Source: JBJXGC01 sp046154545
GTDB lineage: Bacteria > Chloroflexota > Dehalococcoidia > Tepidiformales > Tepidiformaceae
Reading direction: 5' to 3'
Assembly (NCBI GenBank): GCA_046154545.1
Contig: JBJXGC010000069.1
Coordinates: 1 to 7,024, forward strand
Length of the DNA: 7,024 bases
Part shown: piece by piece, positions 1-6,167 of the stretch
Position numbering within the stretch: position 1 is the stretch's first letter
How the letters are laid out: each line of letters begins with the position of its first letter
Position numbers and translations under genes: made by a program
The notes under the pieces: model-generated
What the model saw: only the letters and a program-made list of their open reading frames with translations
The model's database searches: none
What the model was told of the DNA's origin: nothing

Positions 1-6
1 TCATCT

Positions 7-1002
7 ATGATTCGCCCAATGGAACGCACCCGACTCGGCCCATCCGACCTCCAGGTCTCACGCCTCTGCCTTGGGACCATGCAGTTCGGCTGGACTGCGA
101 GCGAGGAGGCATCCTTCGCTGTGCTCGATGCCTACGTCGCCGCCGGCGGCAACTTTATCGATACAGCCGACATCTACTCCAGTTGGAAGCCGGGCAACCG
201 CGGCGGTGAGAGCGAAGAGACCATCGGCCGATGGCTGGCTGCCCGTGGGAACCGCGCCGGCATGGTCCTCGCCACCAAGGTCCGCGGCCGCATGTGGCCA
301 GGCCCGGCGGGTGAAGGGCTCAACCGCCGCCACATCATCCAGTCGTGCGAGTACAGCCTGAAGCGCCTCCAGGTCGAGACGATTGACCTCTACCAGTTCC
401 ACTGGTTCGACGACGCTGTCCCCATCGATGAATCGCTCCGGGCCATCGAAGAGCTGATTGCCGCCGGTAAGGTCCGCTACGTTGGTTGTTCGAACCACCC
501 GCCCGCCAAGCTTGCGGCGGCACTCGACGCGGCGGCCGCGGCAGGCCTGCCGTCGTTCGTCTCGCTGCAGCCGCACCACAACCTGGTCCATCGTGGCGAA
601 TTAGAAGCCGCCCTCCAGGAGCTGTGTATCACCAGGGGCCTCGCTGTCATCCCGTATAGCCCCCTCGCCAAAGGCTTCCTGACCGGCAAGTACACGAAGG
701 GTGGGCCGAAGGTCGAGAGTGCGCGGGCGAACGGCATGAAGGAGTACCGCACAGACGCGGGCTGGGCGGCGCTCGACGCGGTGCGTGAGGTGGCCGCTGC
801 GAGGGCCACCACCTGTGCGGCGGTCGCCCTCGCCTGGCAGCTCGCCCAGCCGGGCATCACCGCGCCCATTGTGGGTGCGAACAGCCCGGCCCAACTCGCT
901 GACCAGCTCCCGGCCCTACTCCTTGGGCTGTCGGCGGAAGAACTTGCGCGACTTGACGCGGCCAGCCGCCCCTTCCTCGCCGGGGGTGTTACCCCCGGCT
1001 GA
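7..1002 (+). CDS. Aldo/keto reductase family oxidoreductase
   Basis: This is a cytosolic NAD(P)H-dependent oxidoreductase of the aldo/keto reductase superfamily, which reduces aldehydes or ketones to alcohols on a TIM barrel. The 331-residue length is normal for the family. The early strand LCLGTMQFGW (residues 20-29) is followed by the catalytic tetrad: Asp52 and Tyr57 in FIDTADIY, Lys91 in LATKVRG, and His132 in LYQFHWFD. The segment YVGCSN (158-163), the motif IPYSPLAKGFLTGKY (215-229) and the late PIVGANSP segment (287-294) are cofactor-side signatures. It resembles the bacterial YghZ/aryl-alcohol dehydrogenase-like branch; the substrate cannot be told. ATG at 7 gives MIRPMERTRLG, but ATG at 19 (MERTRLG) fits the usual N-terminus equally well, and the window begins too close upstream to judge a ribosome site. 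The last 87 bp also encode the C-terminus of the converging membrane-protein gene. Confidence 0.93.
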   Translation: MIRPMERTRLGPSDLQVSRLCLGTMQFGWTASEEASFAVLDAYVAAGGNFIDTADIYSSWKPGNRGGESEETIGRWLAARGNRAGMVLATKVRGRMWPGPAGEGLNRRHIIQSCEYSLKRLQVETIDLYQFHWFDDAVPIDESLRAIEELIAAGKVRYVGCSNHPPAKLAAALDAAAAAGLPSFVSLQPHHNLVHRGELEAALQELCITRGLAVIPYSPLAKGFLTGKYTKGGPKVESARANGMKEYRTDAGWAALDAVREVAAARATTCAAVALAWQLAQPGITAPIVGANSPAQLADQLPALLLGLSAEELARLDAASRPFLAGGVTPG

Positions 1003-2091
1003 TTCCGGCGCCGCGTCCGGCGCCAGAATCTCGTCCGCCCCACCGCCGGTGGCGAACACGTTTTTCGGGTCGCGTTTCTCAAGGAAGAAGTCCAGAAACA
1101 CCTTGCCGGCCGCTGCCGCCGGGAGGGCGAGGAGGATACCGGGGATACCAAGCAACTCGCCGCCGACGAGGATCGCGACGAGCACGACCAGCGGCTGCAG
1201 GCCGAGCGTGGCGCCATAGACGCGGGGCACGAGGAAGCGGTCCTCAAACTGCTGGTAGACCAGCAGCGCTATCAGGACGATGACCGCCTGCGTGGGCGAT
1301 TCCGAGAACGCGCCGACCGTCGCCGGGACGATGGCGATGAACGCCCCGATGAGGGGAATGATATCGGCGAACGCGGCCAACACGCCGAACGCCAGCGGGT
1401 TATCGACGCCGACGATGGCCAGCACCACGGCCGTGTACACCCCGATGATCCCGGAGGTAATGATCTGGCCCCGGATGTATCCACCGACGACCCGGCCAAG
1501 CGCGTGCAGGATCCGGTCGGCGTCGGGTTCGCGGTCGTTGGGGATGAAGCGGTAGAGGTAGTCCCGCATACGGTGAGCGTCCGCCAGCAGGTAGGCCGTC
1601 AGCACCAGGACCGTGATTGCCGAAAGGACGCCGAAGAGGACGCGCTGTCCGTAGTCGATCGCGACGCTGCCCGAGATCAGGCCGGTCCAGTCGATGTCCT
1701 GCACGCGGTCGGAGATCTCGACGTTGATGCCGAAATTTGAGAGGAAGACCTCGAGGTCCCGGGCGTCTTCAGGCAGGCGGTCGCGGAGGGTCTGGAACTC
1801 GTCCACCATCGCCGGGACCACCATCGCGAACAGGCCGCCGATGATCGCCAGCACCATAAGCAGTACCGTGATGACGGCGAGCACGCGGGGGAAGCGCCAG
1901 CGTATGAAGAGTTCGACATACGGCAGCAAGGCCGCCATGAAAATCACGGCCACGATCATGAGGAGGACGACCGCCCAGATCTTGAGCAGCATCCAGATGC
2001 CGAACACGGCAAGGCCGATGAGCAGGAGCCCGCGCCAGGAGAGTTCGAGCTTGAGCAACAGGCGCCCCGTGGGTGGTGTTGCCGCTATCAT
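916..2091 (-). CDS. AI-2E family (PerM-type) multipass membrane transporter
   Basis: This 391-residue inner-membrane protein belongs to the AI-2E/PerM family. Known members export autoinducer-2 (TqsA) or act as ion antiporters or permeases, and the substrate here is unknown. Hydrophobic segments lie at about 21-39, 41-63, 69-95, 151-170, 207-229, 232-257, 267-280 and 299-327. A soluble loop of roughly 55 residues (96-150) separates the N-terminal helices from the rest, as is typical. Family motifs visible are GGYIRGQ (203-209), FADIIPLIGAFIAIVPA (241-257), EDRFLVPRVYG (283-293) and GELLGIPGILLALPAAA (311-327). An in-frame TAG eight codons upstream, with no ATG, GTG or TTG between, supports the ATG at 2091; no good Shine-Dalgarno site is visible, only a weak GAAAG. 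After about residue 345 the sequence becomes a Gly/Ala/Glu-rich then Arg/Lys-rich tail, and residues 364-391 are encoded over the opposing reductase gene. Its start lies 44 bp from the divergent DinB-like gene. Confidence 0.92.
   Translation of the reverse strand: MIAATPPTGRLLLKLELSWRGLLLIGLAVFGIWMLLKIWAVVLLMIVAVIFMAALLPYVELFIRWRFPRVLAVITVLLMVLAIIGGLFAMVVPAMVDEFQTLRDRLPEDARDLEVFLSNFGINVEISDRVQDIDWTGLISGSVAIDYGQRVLFGVLSAITVLVLTAYLLADAHRMRDYLYRFIPNDREPDADRILHALGRVVGGYIRGQIITSGIIGVYTAVVLAIVGVDNPLAFGVLAAFADIIPLIGAFIAIVPATVGAFSESPTQAVIVLIALLVYQQFEDRFLVPRVYGATLGLQPLVVLVAILVGGELLGIPGILLALPAAAAGKVFLDFFLEKRDPKNVFATGGGADEILAPDAAPESAGGNTPGEEGAAGRVKSRKFFRRQPKE
979..999. terminator. Perfect 9-bp hairpin at the end of the aldo/keto reductase gene
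   Basis: GCCGGGGGT (979-987) and ACCCCCGGC (991-999) are perfect inverted repeats separated by a 3-base loop, ending directly before the TGA stop of the reductase gene. No run of T follows on either strand, so it is not a textbook intrinsic terminator. It could still act as a 3'-end stabiliser or transcription brake for the reductase mRNA. On the other strand it encodes residues 366-371 of the AI-2E family protein. The structure is seen directly; the terminator role is inferred. Confidence 0.45.
1001..1030. terminator. Second hairpin, 12 bp with one mismatch, just past the reductase stop
   Basis: Bases 1001-1013 pair with 1018-1030: GATTC with GAATC, one C/A mismatch, then GGCGCCG with CGGCGCC, around a 4-base loop. 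It sits one base after the first hairpin, so the reductase transcript would end in two tandem stem-loops. No T-tract follows on the + strand. On the - strand it lies inside the poorly conserved C-terminal tail of the AI-2E family gene. Its role as a bidirectional terminator is inferred from position only. Confidence 0.45.
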
Positions 2092-2123
2092 GGGACTTTC
2101 GCGGGCTAGCTCCTACCGCGAAC

Positions 2124-2128
2124 GGAGG
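2124..2128 (+). promoter_or_regulatory. Shine-Dalgarno site that selects a TTG start
   Basis: GGAGG lies seven bases before the TTG at 2136 and is the only strong ribosome-binding sequence near the start of the DinB-like gene. The in-frame GTG at 2073 would place the start inside the divergent gene and has no such site. The in-frame GTG at 2148 is too far from it. Confidence 0.65.
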
Positions 2129-2135
2129 CAGGCTG

Positions 2136-2681
2136 TTGATCACCTCGGTGGCGTCGTTCCTGAAGTACTTCGAAGCTGTGAACCGGCGGGCCATGCGCGA
2201 TATCGGCGCGCTCCCGCCTGAAGCCGACGGCTGGACCCCGGCCACGGGCGACGGCGAGCGGGCCTGGGGCATCAACAAGCTCGTGGGCCATATGTGCGGG
2301 TCCCGGCTCTACTTCGCCAGCGCCTATTTCAACGAGGGCTGGGTCAGTCCGCCGGCGCCCGACGTCAGCAGCCGTGAGCGCTGGTTGCCGGCGCTCAAGG
2401 AGAGTTGCGACGCCTTCTCCCGGCGCCTCTCGGGAACGCCCGATGCCTGGCTCGAGCGGCGCATCGAGATGATCGATTCGAGCGGCTCACTCGCGGGCTG
2501 GCGGCTGCTCCTCATGATGATGGAGCACGACATCCACCACCGCAGCCAGATCGACACGTACGCCGGTCTCAACGGCTGGGAGGTCCCCCAGATCTACAAC
2601 CGCACGGCCGAGACGATCGGGACGCTGCAAGAGGCCCAGCGCGCCAAACACGGGCACGCTGGGCCTGCAAACAGCCTGTAG
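2136..2681 (+). CDS. DinB-like (four-helix bundle) putative metal-binding protein
   Basis: This is a cytosolic protein of the DinB/YfiT-like superfamily: small four-helix bundles that bind a divalent metal through three histidines. Some members act as thiol-dependent transferases, while many have no known reaction. With the TTG start at 2136 it has 181 residues, normal for the family. The likely ligands are His52 in KLVGHMCGSRLYF and His131 and His135 in MMEHDIHHRSQID, which match the family pattern of one helix-2 histidine and an HxxxH pair in a later helix. The C-terminal IYNRTAETIG segment (153-162) is typical of the last helix. The frame is open back to a GTG at 2073, but a GGAGG site favours the TTG. 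The sequence TATCAT at 2086-2091 could be a -10 element, about 45 bases before the start, but no matching -35 is seen. The gene converges on the secreted-protein gene with seven bases between stops. The precise function is unknown. Confidence 0.85.
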   Translation: MITSVASFLKYFEAVNRRAMRDIGALPPEADGWTPATGDGERAWGINKLVGHMCGSRLYFASAYFNEGWVSPPAPDVSSRERWLPALKESCDAFSRRLSGTPDAWLERRIEMIDSSGSLAGWRLLLMMMEHDIHHRSQIDTYAGLNGWEVPQIYNRTAETIGTLQEAQRAKHGHAGPANSL

Positions 2682-2700
2682 CGGCGGGTTATCGCTGCGG
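2676..2700. terminator. Weak hairpin spanning the two convergent stop codons
   Basis: Bases 2676-2683 can pair with 2693-2700 as eight pairs, two of them G-U wobbles, around a 9-base loop. The structure covers the TAG of the DinB-like gene and the TAA of the secreted-protein gene. With only seven bases between the genes, any shared terminator must lie here or inside coding sequence. No T-tract follows, so the role is tentative. Confidence 0.25.
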
Positions 2701-4302
2701 TGCTGAAGACGGGGATGCGCCGAGCGGGATCGGCCGCGGCTCCTTCTCGAGCTTGTCGAGATCGAGTTGCGGGTCGAGGCTCTTCGCCACCGCGTCGAGG
2801 ATGTCCTGGGGGACGGTGCCCGGGCCATCTTTCGAATAGCCGTTGACGTTGTAGTTCGTGCCCTTGCCGTCCCACCAGCCGAGCCCCGATTCGTTGCGGT
2901 AGCCGCCGCGGTCCGTGGGCTCTTGGCCGTCCTGGCGCGAGACGTTCACGTTGATAACCGCGCCGCCGGAGCCTTCCAGGTCCCAGTTCAGGTTGTAGGA
3001 GTTCCCCACGCCCACTGCCACATTGCCGCAGTTCTGGCCCAGTTCCGAGGCGCTCAGGTCCGTGCGGGTGATGCGATAGCCGGCTGGGACGGCCGGTGCG
3101 CGCAGTCCGAGGGCGATAACGTCGGCCCCCGTCAGGGTCCGCTGGGCGAAGAAGCAGGCCTGCTCAAAGTTCGGGTCCAGCGCCTTCGCGATAGCACGGA
3201 CGATGTCCAGGCCCAGAGGGCCCGACCCCTTTCCGCCGCTCACCGAGAACTGGTATTTGCCATTGCTCCAGAAGGCGCTGTCGGCGCTGACGTAGCCGGG
3301 ATAGACCTCGCTGCCCGCCGGGTCGCCGTTCGCGCTCACCGAAATGAAGCCACCGTTTGCCGGGTTCTCCCAGGTCGCATAGAAGCTCGCCGGCGGTGGG
3401 GTCGCCGCTGGAGGGTTGCAGGAGGCGTCGGGCGGGGTGAAGACCGTAAATGTGACGCCGCTCTCGGTGTACCCGGCCGGCACGGCCGGACGCGGGTCTC
3501 CCACGCCCATCGCCCCAAGGTCGGCCCAGCTCCCGCTATTCGGCCGGTAGAAGCAGGCCTGTGGGAGGCCCGGCGCGAGCTGGGCCAGCGCCTCGTCGAT
3601 GACGGCTTCCACTTCCTTGTCCGACGGGCCGGGCAGGGGCGGGTAGATCGCCGGGGAAGGGGCCGAAGGTCCGCCACCGGCCGGGCCTTCGAAGGCCGGC
3701 GACACGCCGTAGGCGCCGTTGATCGTGTACTGGTAACCATCCCGCCAGAAGGTGGCCGAGCCGGGATATCGCACGTTCGCGTCCGGCGTTGGCTGTTGGA
3801 CCTGCGTCACGGAGAGCGTGAGCTTCGTCCGGGTGTGCACATAGGTCGCCGTAAGCGTCAGGCGCGGTTCTTTGACCGAGCCGTCTGCCTCACACTGGCC
3901 GATGGCGGCAAAGCTAAGGCTGGTGAGCTGGAACCCGGCCCCCAGGGTGTTCATCGCGAACCCTCGCAGGCCCGGGTCGATCCTGCCGTCCTTGACGACG
4001 CCATCGATTGGCCCCTGGCAGCCGCCGTAGTACGGATACGAGCTCCGGGCTATGTCAGCGGCGGGCGCGTTGGTTGTGCCCGTCCCGCCACGGACCGGCT
4101 GGTTCGAGATGGGGCCAGCAGGCTCTCGGCTGCCGCCTCCTGCCAACCCCGGCGTGACGATGGTGTTGCCGCCGGCCTGTTGGCTGCCTGGCGAGTCGTT
4201 GTCGCCTGCGTCCGCGACGGCGTAGCCGGCGCCGAAGAGTGCGACGGCGGCGGCGAGCGACGCACCCCCTGTGAGGGCTCGTCTGAGTGAAATTGCGGGC
4301 AT
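2689..4302 (-). CDS. Secreted protein of unknown function with three two-cysteine modules
   Basis: I do not recognise a named family in this 537-residue protein. The N-terminus is a signal peptide: basic SLRR (5-8), a hydrophobic stretch to about residue 27, and an AVA cleavage site (28-30). The paired arginines make a Tat signal possible but not convincing. Residues 31-84 form a Gly/Pro/Ser/Thr/Asn-rich linker. The remainder consists of three related modules, each with two cysteines at near-equal spacing (95/137, 250/295, 383/425; no other cysteine in the protein). Each pair is followed about 50 residues later by a Trp-Asp/Asn-Gly-Tyr strand (FWRDGYQYTING, FWSNGKYQFSVSGG, WWDGKGTNYNVNGY). 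Each module ends in an acidic helix such as DIVRAIAKALDP. Modules 2 and 3 share PAVPAGY. Module 1 carries an extra Pro/Gly/Ser insert (about 203-226). The product is probably extracytoplasmic and disulfide-bonded. The start is supported by GGAGG eight bases upstream. It could be transcribed with the carboxylase, 183 bp upstream, or from its own promoter. Confidence 0.85.
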   Translation of the reverse strand: MPAISLRRALTGGASLAAAVALFGAGYAVADAGDNDSPGSQQAGGNTIVTPGLAGGGSREPAGPISNQPVRGGTGTTNAPAADIARSSYPYYGGCQGPIDGVVKDGRIDPGLRGFAMNTLGAGFQLTSLSFAAIGQCEADGSVKEPRLTLTATYVHTRTKLTLSVTQVQQPTPDANVRYPGSATFWRDGYQYTINGAYGVSPAFEGPAGGGPSAPSPAIYPPLPGPSDKEVEAVIDEALAQLAPGLPQACFYRPNSGSWADLGAMGVGDPRPAVPAGYTESGVTFTVFTPPDASCNPPAATPPPASFYATWENPANGGFISVSANGDPAGSEVYPGYVSADSAFWSNGKYQFSVSGGKGSGPLGLDIVRAIAKALDPNFEQACFFAQRTLTGADVIALGLRAPAVPAGYRITRTDLSASELGQNCGNVAVGVGNSYNLNWDLEGSGGAVINVNVSRQDGQEPTDRGGYRNESGLGWWDGKGTNYNVNGYSKDGPGTVPQDILDAVAKSLDPQLDLDKLEKEPRPIPLGASPSSAPQR

Positions 4303-4310
4303 AGCCCATA

Positions 4311-4315
4311 CCTCC
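4311..4315 (-). promoter_or_regulatory. Shine-Dalgarno site for the secreted-protein gene
   Basis: GGAGG on the - strand lies eight bases before the ATG at 4302. Another ATG in a different frame begins at 4309, but it is only one base from this site and leads to an arginine-rich shadow frame. The signal-peptide-encoding frame from 4302 is therefore preferred. Confidence 0.7.
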
Positions 4316-4325
4316 AGTTACCCGA

Positions 4326-4382
4326 AACGCCGGGAGTTACAGTTCCCAACGCCGGCCGGCCCGAATTGGTTCCCGCGGCGTT
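4326..4382. repeat. Three copies of the heptamer AACGCCG upstream of the secreted-protein gene
   Basis: AACGCCG occurs at 4326-4332 and 4348-4354 as direct repeats whose starts are 22 bp apart, and again in inverted orientation (CGGCGTT) at 4376-4382. The last two form an inverted repeat of eight bases (4347-4354 with 4376-4383) around 21 bases. The cluster lies 24-80 bp before the secreted-protein start, so it could be a regulator-binding array or a terminator for the carboxylase. Short GC-rich heptamers recur by chance in such DNA. Confidence 0.3.
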
Positions 4383-4486
4383 GACCCGCGCTTTACTGAT
4401 TCAGCGTACTCCGCCGGACGGCGAGGGATGTTGTTGATGACCAGCGCGGCACCGCTCGCCGCCCTGGCCAAAACGGCCACCGGCAC
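4337..4486 (-). CDS. Possible 49-residue ORF coupled to the carboxylase stop (hypothetical)
   Basis: A GTG at 4486 shares one base with the carboxylase stop (TAGTG), an arrangement typical of translational coupling, and opens a 49-codon frame ending in TAA at 4337. The product would be small and basic: a hydrophobic first half (about residues 3-20, ending LVINN), then PRRPAEYAESVKRG and the terminal RAGRRWEL. No Shine-Dalgarno site is visible before the GTG, and the second half uses more A/T-ending codons than the neighbouring genes, which argues against it. In actinobacteria small epsilon subunits accompany acyl-CoA carboxylase beta subunits, but I see no convincing similarity. It may simply be open intergenic sequence. 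Confidence 0.25.
   Translation of the reverse strand: MPVAVLARAASGAALVINNIPRRPAEYAESVKRGSTPREPIRAGRRWEL
4465..4479. terminator. Short inverted repeat after the carboxylase stop
   Basis: TGGCC (4465-4469) and GGCCA (4475-4479) form a 5-bp stem around an AAAAC loop, starting seven bases after the carboxylase TAG on the - strand. The stem is short and no T-tract follows, so termination here is weakly supported at best. Confidence 0.2.
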
Positions 4487-6096
4487 TACATCCGGAAGAC
4501 GCCCCACTTCGGCTCCGGGATGGGCGCGTTCATGGCCGCCGCGATGCCGAGGGCGATCACGCGGCGCGTATCCAGGGGGTCGATGACGCCGTCGTCCCAG
4601 AGCCGGGCGGTGCTGTAGTAGGGAGAGCCTTCGGTCTCGTAACGCTCGACCGTCGGCGCCTTGAACGCGGCCCGGGCCTCGTCGTCCAGCTCGTCCCCGC
4701 GGTCGAGGCGCACCTGGAGGAGGACGTTCGCGGCCTGTTCGCCTCCCATGACGGAGATGCGCGCGTTTGGCCACATCCAGAGCTGCCGCGGCGAGTAGGC
4801 CCGCCCACACATCGCGTAATTCCCGGCGCCGAAGCTCCCGCCGATGATGACCGTGAACTTCGGCACCTGGACGGTGGCGACGGCGGTCACCATCTTCGCC
4901 CCGTCCTTGGCGATCCCGGCGTTCTCGTACTGGCGCCCGACCATGAAGCCGGTGATGTTCTGGAGGAAGAGGAGCGGCACCTTGCGCTGGCCGCAGAGCT
5001 CGATGAAGTGCGCGCCCTTGAGTGCGCTCTCGCTGAAAAGGATGCCGTTGTTGGCGACGATGCCGACCGGGTAGCCGTGGATGTGGGCGAAGCCGCAGAC
5101 GAGCGTCGGCCCATACCGCGCCTTGAACTCGTGGAAGCGCGAGCCATCGACCAGCCGGGCGACCACCTCGCGCACGTCGTATGTGTGGCGCGAGTCTGGT
5201 GAGACGATCCCGTAGAGCTCCTCCGGGTCGTGGACGGGCTCCTCGGGGGTCGTCAGCTCCCACGGCAGCTCCTGCTTGCGAGGGACGTTGGCCATGATGC
5301 TGCGGACGATCTGCAGGGCTTCGCCGTCGTCTTCAGCGAGGTGGTCGGCGACGCCGCTGATGCGCGTGTGGACGTCTGCGCCGCCCAGCTCTTCGGCGGT
5401 CGCGACTTCGCCCGTCGCCGCCTTCACCAGGGGCGGGCCGCCGAGGAAGATGGTCCCCGTGCCCCGGACGATCACCGTCTCGTCGCTCATGGCCGGGACA
5501 TACGCCCCGCCGGCTGTGCACGAACCCATGACGGCCGCGACCTGGAAGATGCCCTTCGCACTCATGTTCGCCTGGTTGAAGAAGATGCGGCCGAAGTGCG
5601 TCCGGTCGGGGAAGATGTCGTGTTGGAGTGGCAGGAACGCGCCCCCGGAGTCCACGAGGTAGATGCAGGGCAGATGGTTCTGCTCTGCGATCTCCTGGGC
5701 GCGGAGATGCTTCTTCACGGTCAGCGGGTAGTAGGAGCCGCCCTTCACCGTCGCGTCATTCGCCGTGATGACGCATTCGTGGCCGCTCACGATGCCGATG
5801 CCCGTGACGATGCCCGCGCTCGGCACGTCGTCCTCGTAGACGCCGTCGGCGGCGAGCGGGCTCAGCTCGAGGAACGTCGTCGCCGGGTCGATCAGCCGCT
5901 GGATGCGCTCCCGCGCCAGCAGCTTGCCCCGCTCCCGGTGGCGCGCCACGTTCGCCTCGCCGCCGGCCAGGGTGACCCGGTCGAGCCGCGCTCGCAGGTC
6001 GGCGGCGAGGGCGAGGTTGGCGGCCCGGTTGGCCTTGTACTGCGGGTCACGCAAATCGACGCGGGTGGGGAGTTCCGGAGTGTCGTGCCAGTCCAT
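4486..6096 (-). CDS. mccB: Methylcrotonyl-CoA carboxylase-type carboxyltransferase (beta) subunit
   Basis: This is the carboxyltransferase subunit of a biotin-dependent acyl-CoA carboxylase. It moves the carboxyl group from carboxybiotin to 3-methylcrotonyl-CoA in leucine breakdown. The 536-residue length equals the family norm. The N-terminal region has GGEANVARHRERGKLLARER (45-64), typical of beta subunits. Crotonase-fold oxyanion motifs appear in both halves: DSGGAFLPLQ (149-158) with GSCTAGGAYVPAMSDE (191-206), and NITGFMVG (380-387) with GGSFGAGNYAMCGRAY (419-434). FLGGPPLVKAATGE (217-230) and ELGGADVHTRISGVADH (236-252) favour methylcrotonyl-CoA over propionyl- or acetyl-CoA enzymes; geranyl-CoA is an alternative. 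The frame stays open 161 codons upstream, antisense to the SDR gene, but similarity begins at the ATG at 6096. No Shine-Dalgarno site precedes it, so translation may be leaderless or SD-independent. The biotin carboxylase subunit, isovaleryl-CoA dehydrogenase and lyase are not in the window. Confidence 0.94.
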   Translation of the reverse strand: MDWHDTPELPTRVDLRDPQYKANRAANLALAADLRARLDRVTLAGGEANVARHRERGKLLARERIQRLIDPATTFLELSPLAADGVYEDDVPSAGIVTGIGIVSGHECVITANDATVKGGSYYPLTVKKHLRAQEIAEQNHLPCIYLVDSGGAFLPLQHDIFPDRTHFGRIFFNQANMSAKGIFQVAAVMGSCTAGGAYVPAMSDETVIVRGTGTIFLGGPPLVKAATGEVATAEELGGADVHTRISGVADHLAEDDGEALQIVRSIMANVPRKQELPWELTTPEEPVHDPEELYGIVSPDSRHTYDVREVVARLVDGSRFHEFKARYGPTLVCGFAHIHGYPVGIVANNGILFSESALKGAHFIELCGQRKVPLLFLQNITGFMVGRQYENAGIAKDGAKMVTAVATVQVPKFTVIIGGSFGAGNYAMCGRAYSPRQLWMWPNARISVMGGEQAANVLLQVRLDRGDELDDEARAAFKAPTVERYETEGSPYYSTARLWDDGVIDPLDTRRVIALGIAAAMNAPIPEPKWGVFRM

Positions 6097-6110
6097 GGAG
6101 GAAGAGTAGC

Positions 6111-6131
6111 GAGGAATGAGGAATGAGGCAT
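6111..6131. repeat. Three tandem 7-bp repeats upstream of the carboxylase gene
   Basis: GAGGAAT, GAGGAAT and GAGGCAT follow one another without gaps, 15-35 bp before the carboxylase ATG. On the - strand they form a pyrimidine-rich leader. They could be a slippage-prone tract or a binding site in the divergent promoter region, but three short copies are weak evidence. Confidence 0.5.
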
Positions 6132-6167
6132 GGGGTGGGACGAGGGCGGCATCGCCGGTAGCCGCGC

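Noticed and set aside
913..928. GCCC/GGGC inverted repeat at the stop of the AI-2E family gene as a terminator
   Set aside because: The stem has only four base pairs and no T-tract, which is expected by chance in DNA of this composition.
477..1247. A 256-codon - strand frame spanning the reductase/AI-2E junction
   Set aside because: It is Ser/Arg/Ala-rich, overlaps two genes with clear family motifs, and shows no motif of its own.
2767..4290. A 507-codon open frame on the + strand, antisense to the secreted-protein gene
   Set aside because: The translation is Arg/Val/Ala-rich without recognisable domains, while the - strand frame has a signal peptide, a ribosome site and three ordered modules. 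Long antisense frames are common in GC-rich genes.
4396..4404. Nine-base palindrome CTGATTCAG as an operator
   Set aside because: It is short, single-copy in the region and does not extend to longer symmetry, so chance is a sufficient explanation.
4381..4413. TTGACC on the + strand as a -35 element for an antisense transcript into the carboxylase gene
   Set aside because: No acceptable -10 hexamer occurs at 16-18 bp spacing; the only candidate is a poor TACT about 20 bp away.
4337..5263. A 308-codon arginine-rich open frame on the - strand, overlapping the carboxylase
   Set aside because: It is a shifted-frame shadow of the carboxylase for most of its length. Only its last 49 codons extend beyond that gene, and these are kept as a low-confidence small ORF.
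5230..6126. A 298-codon + strand frame antisense to the carboxylase
   Set aside because: The opposite strand encodes an intact, highly conserved enzyme, and the translation is a typical Val/Asp/Arg-rich complement shadow.
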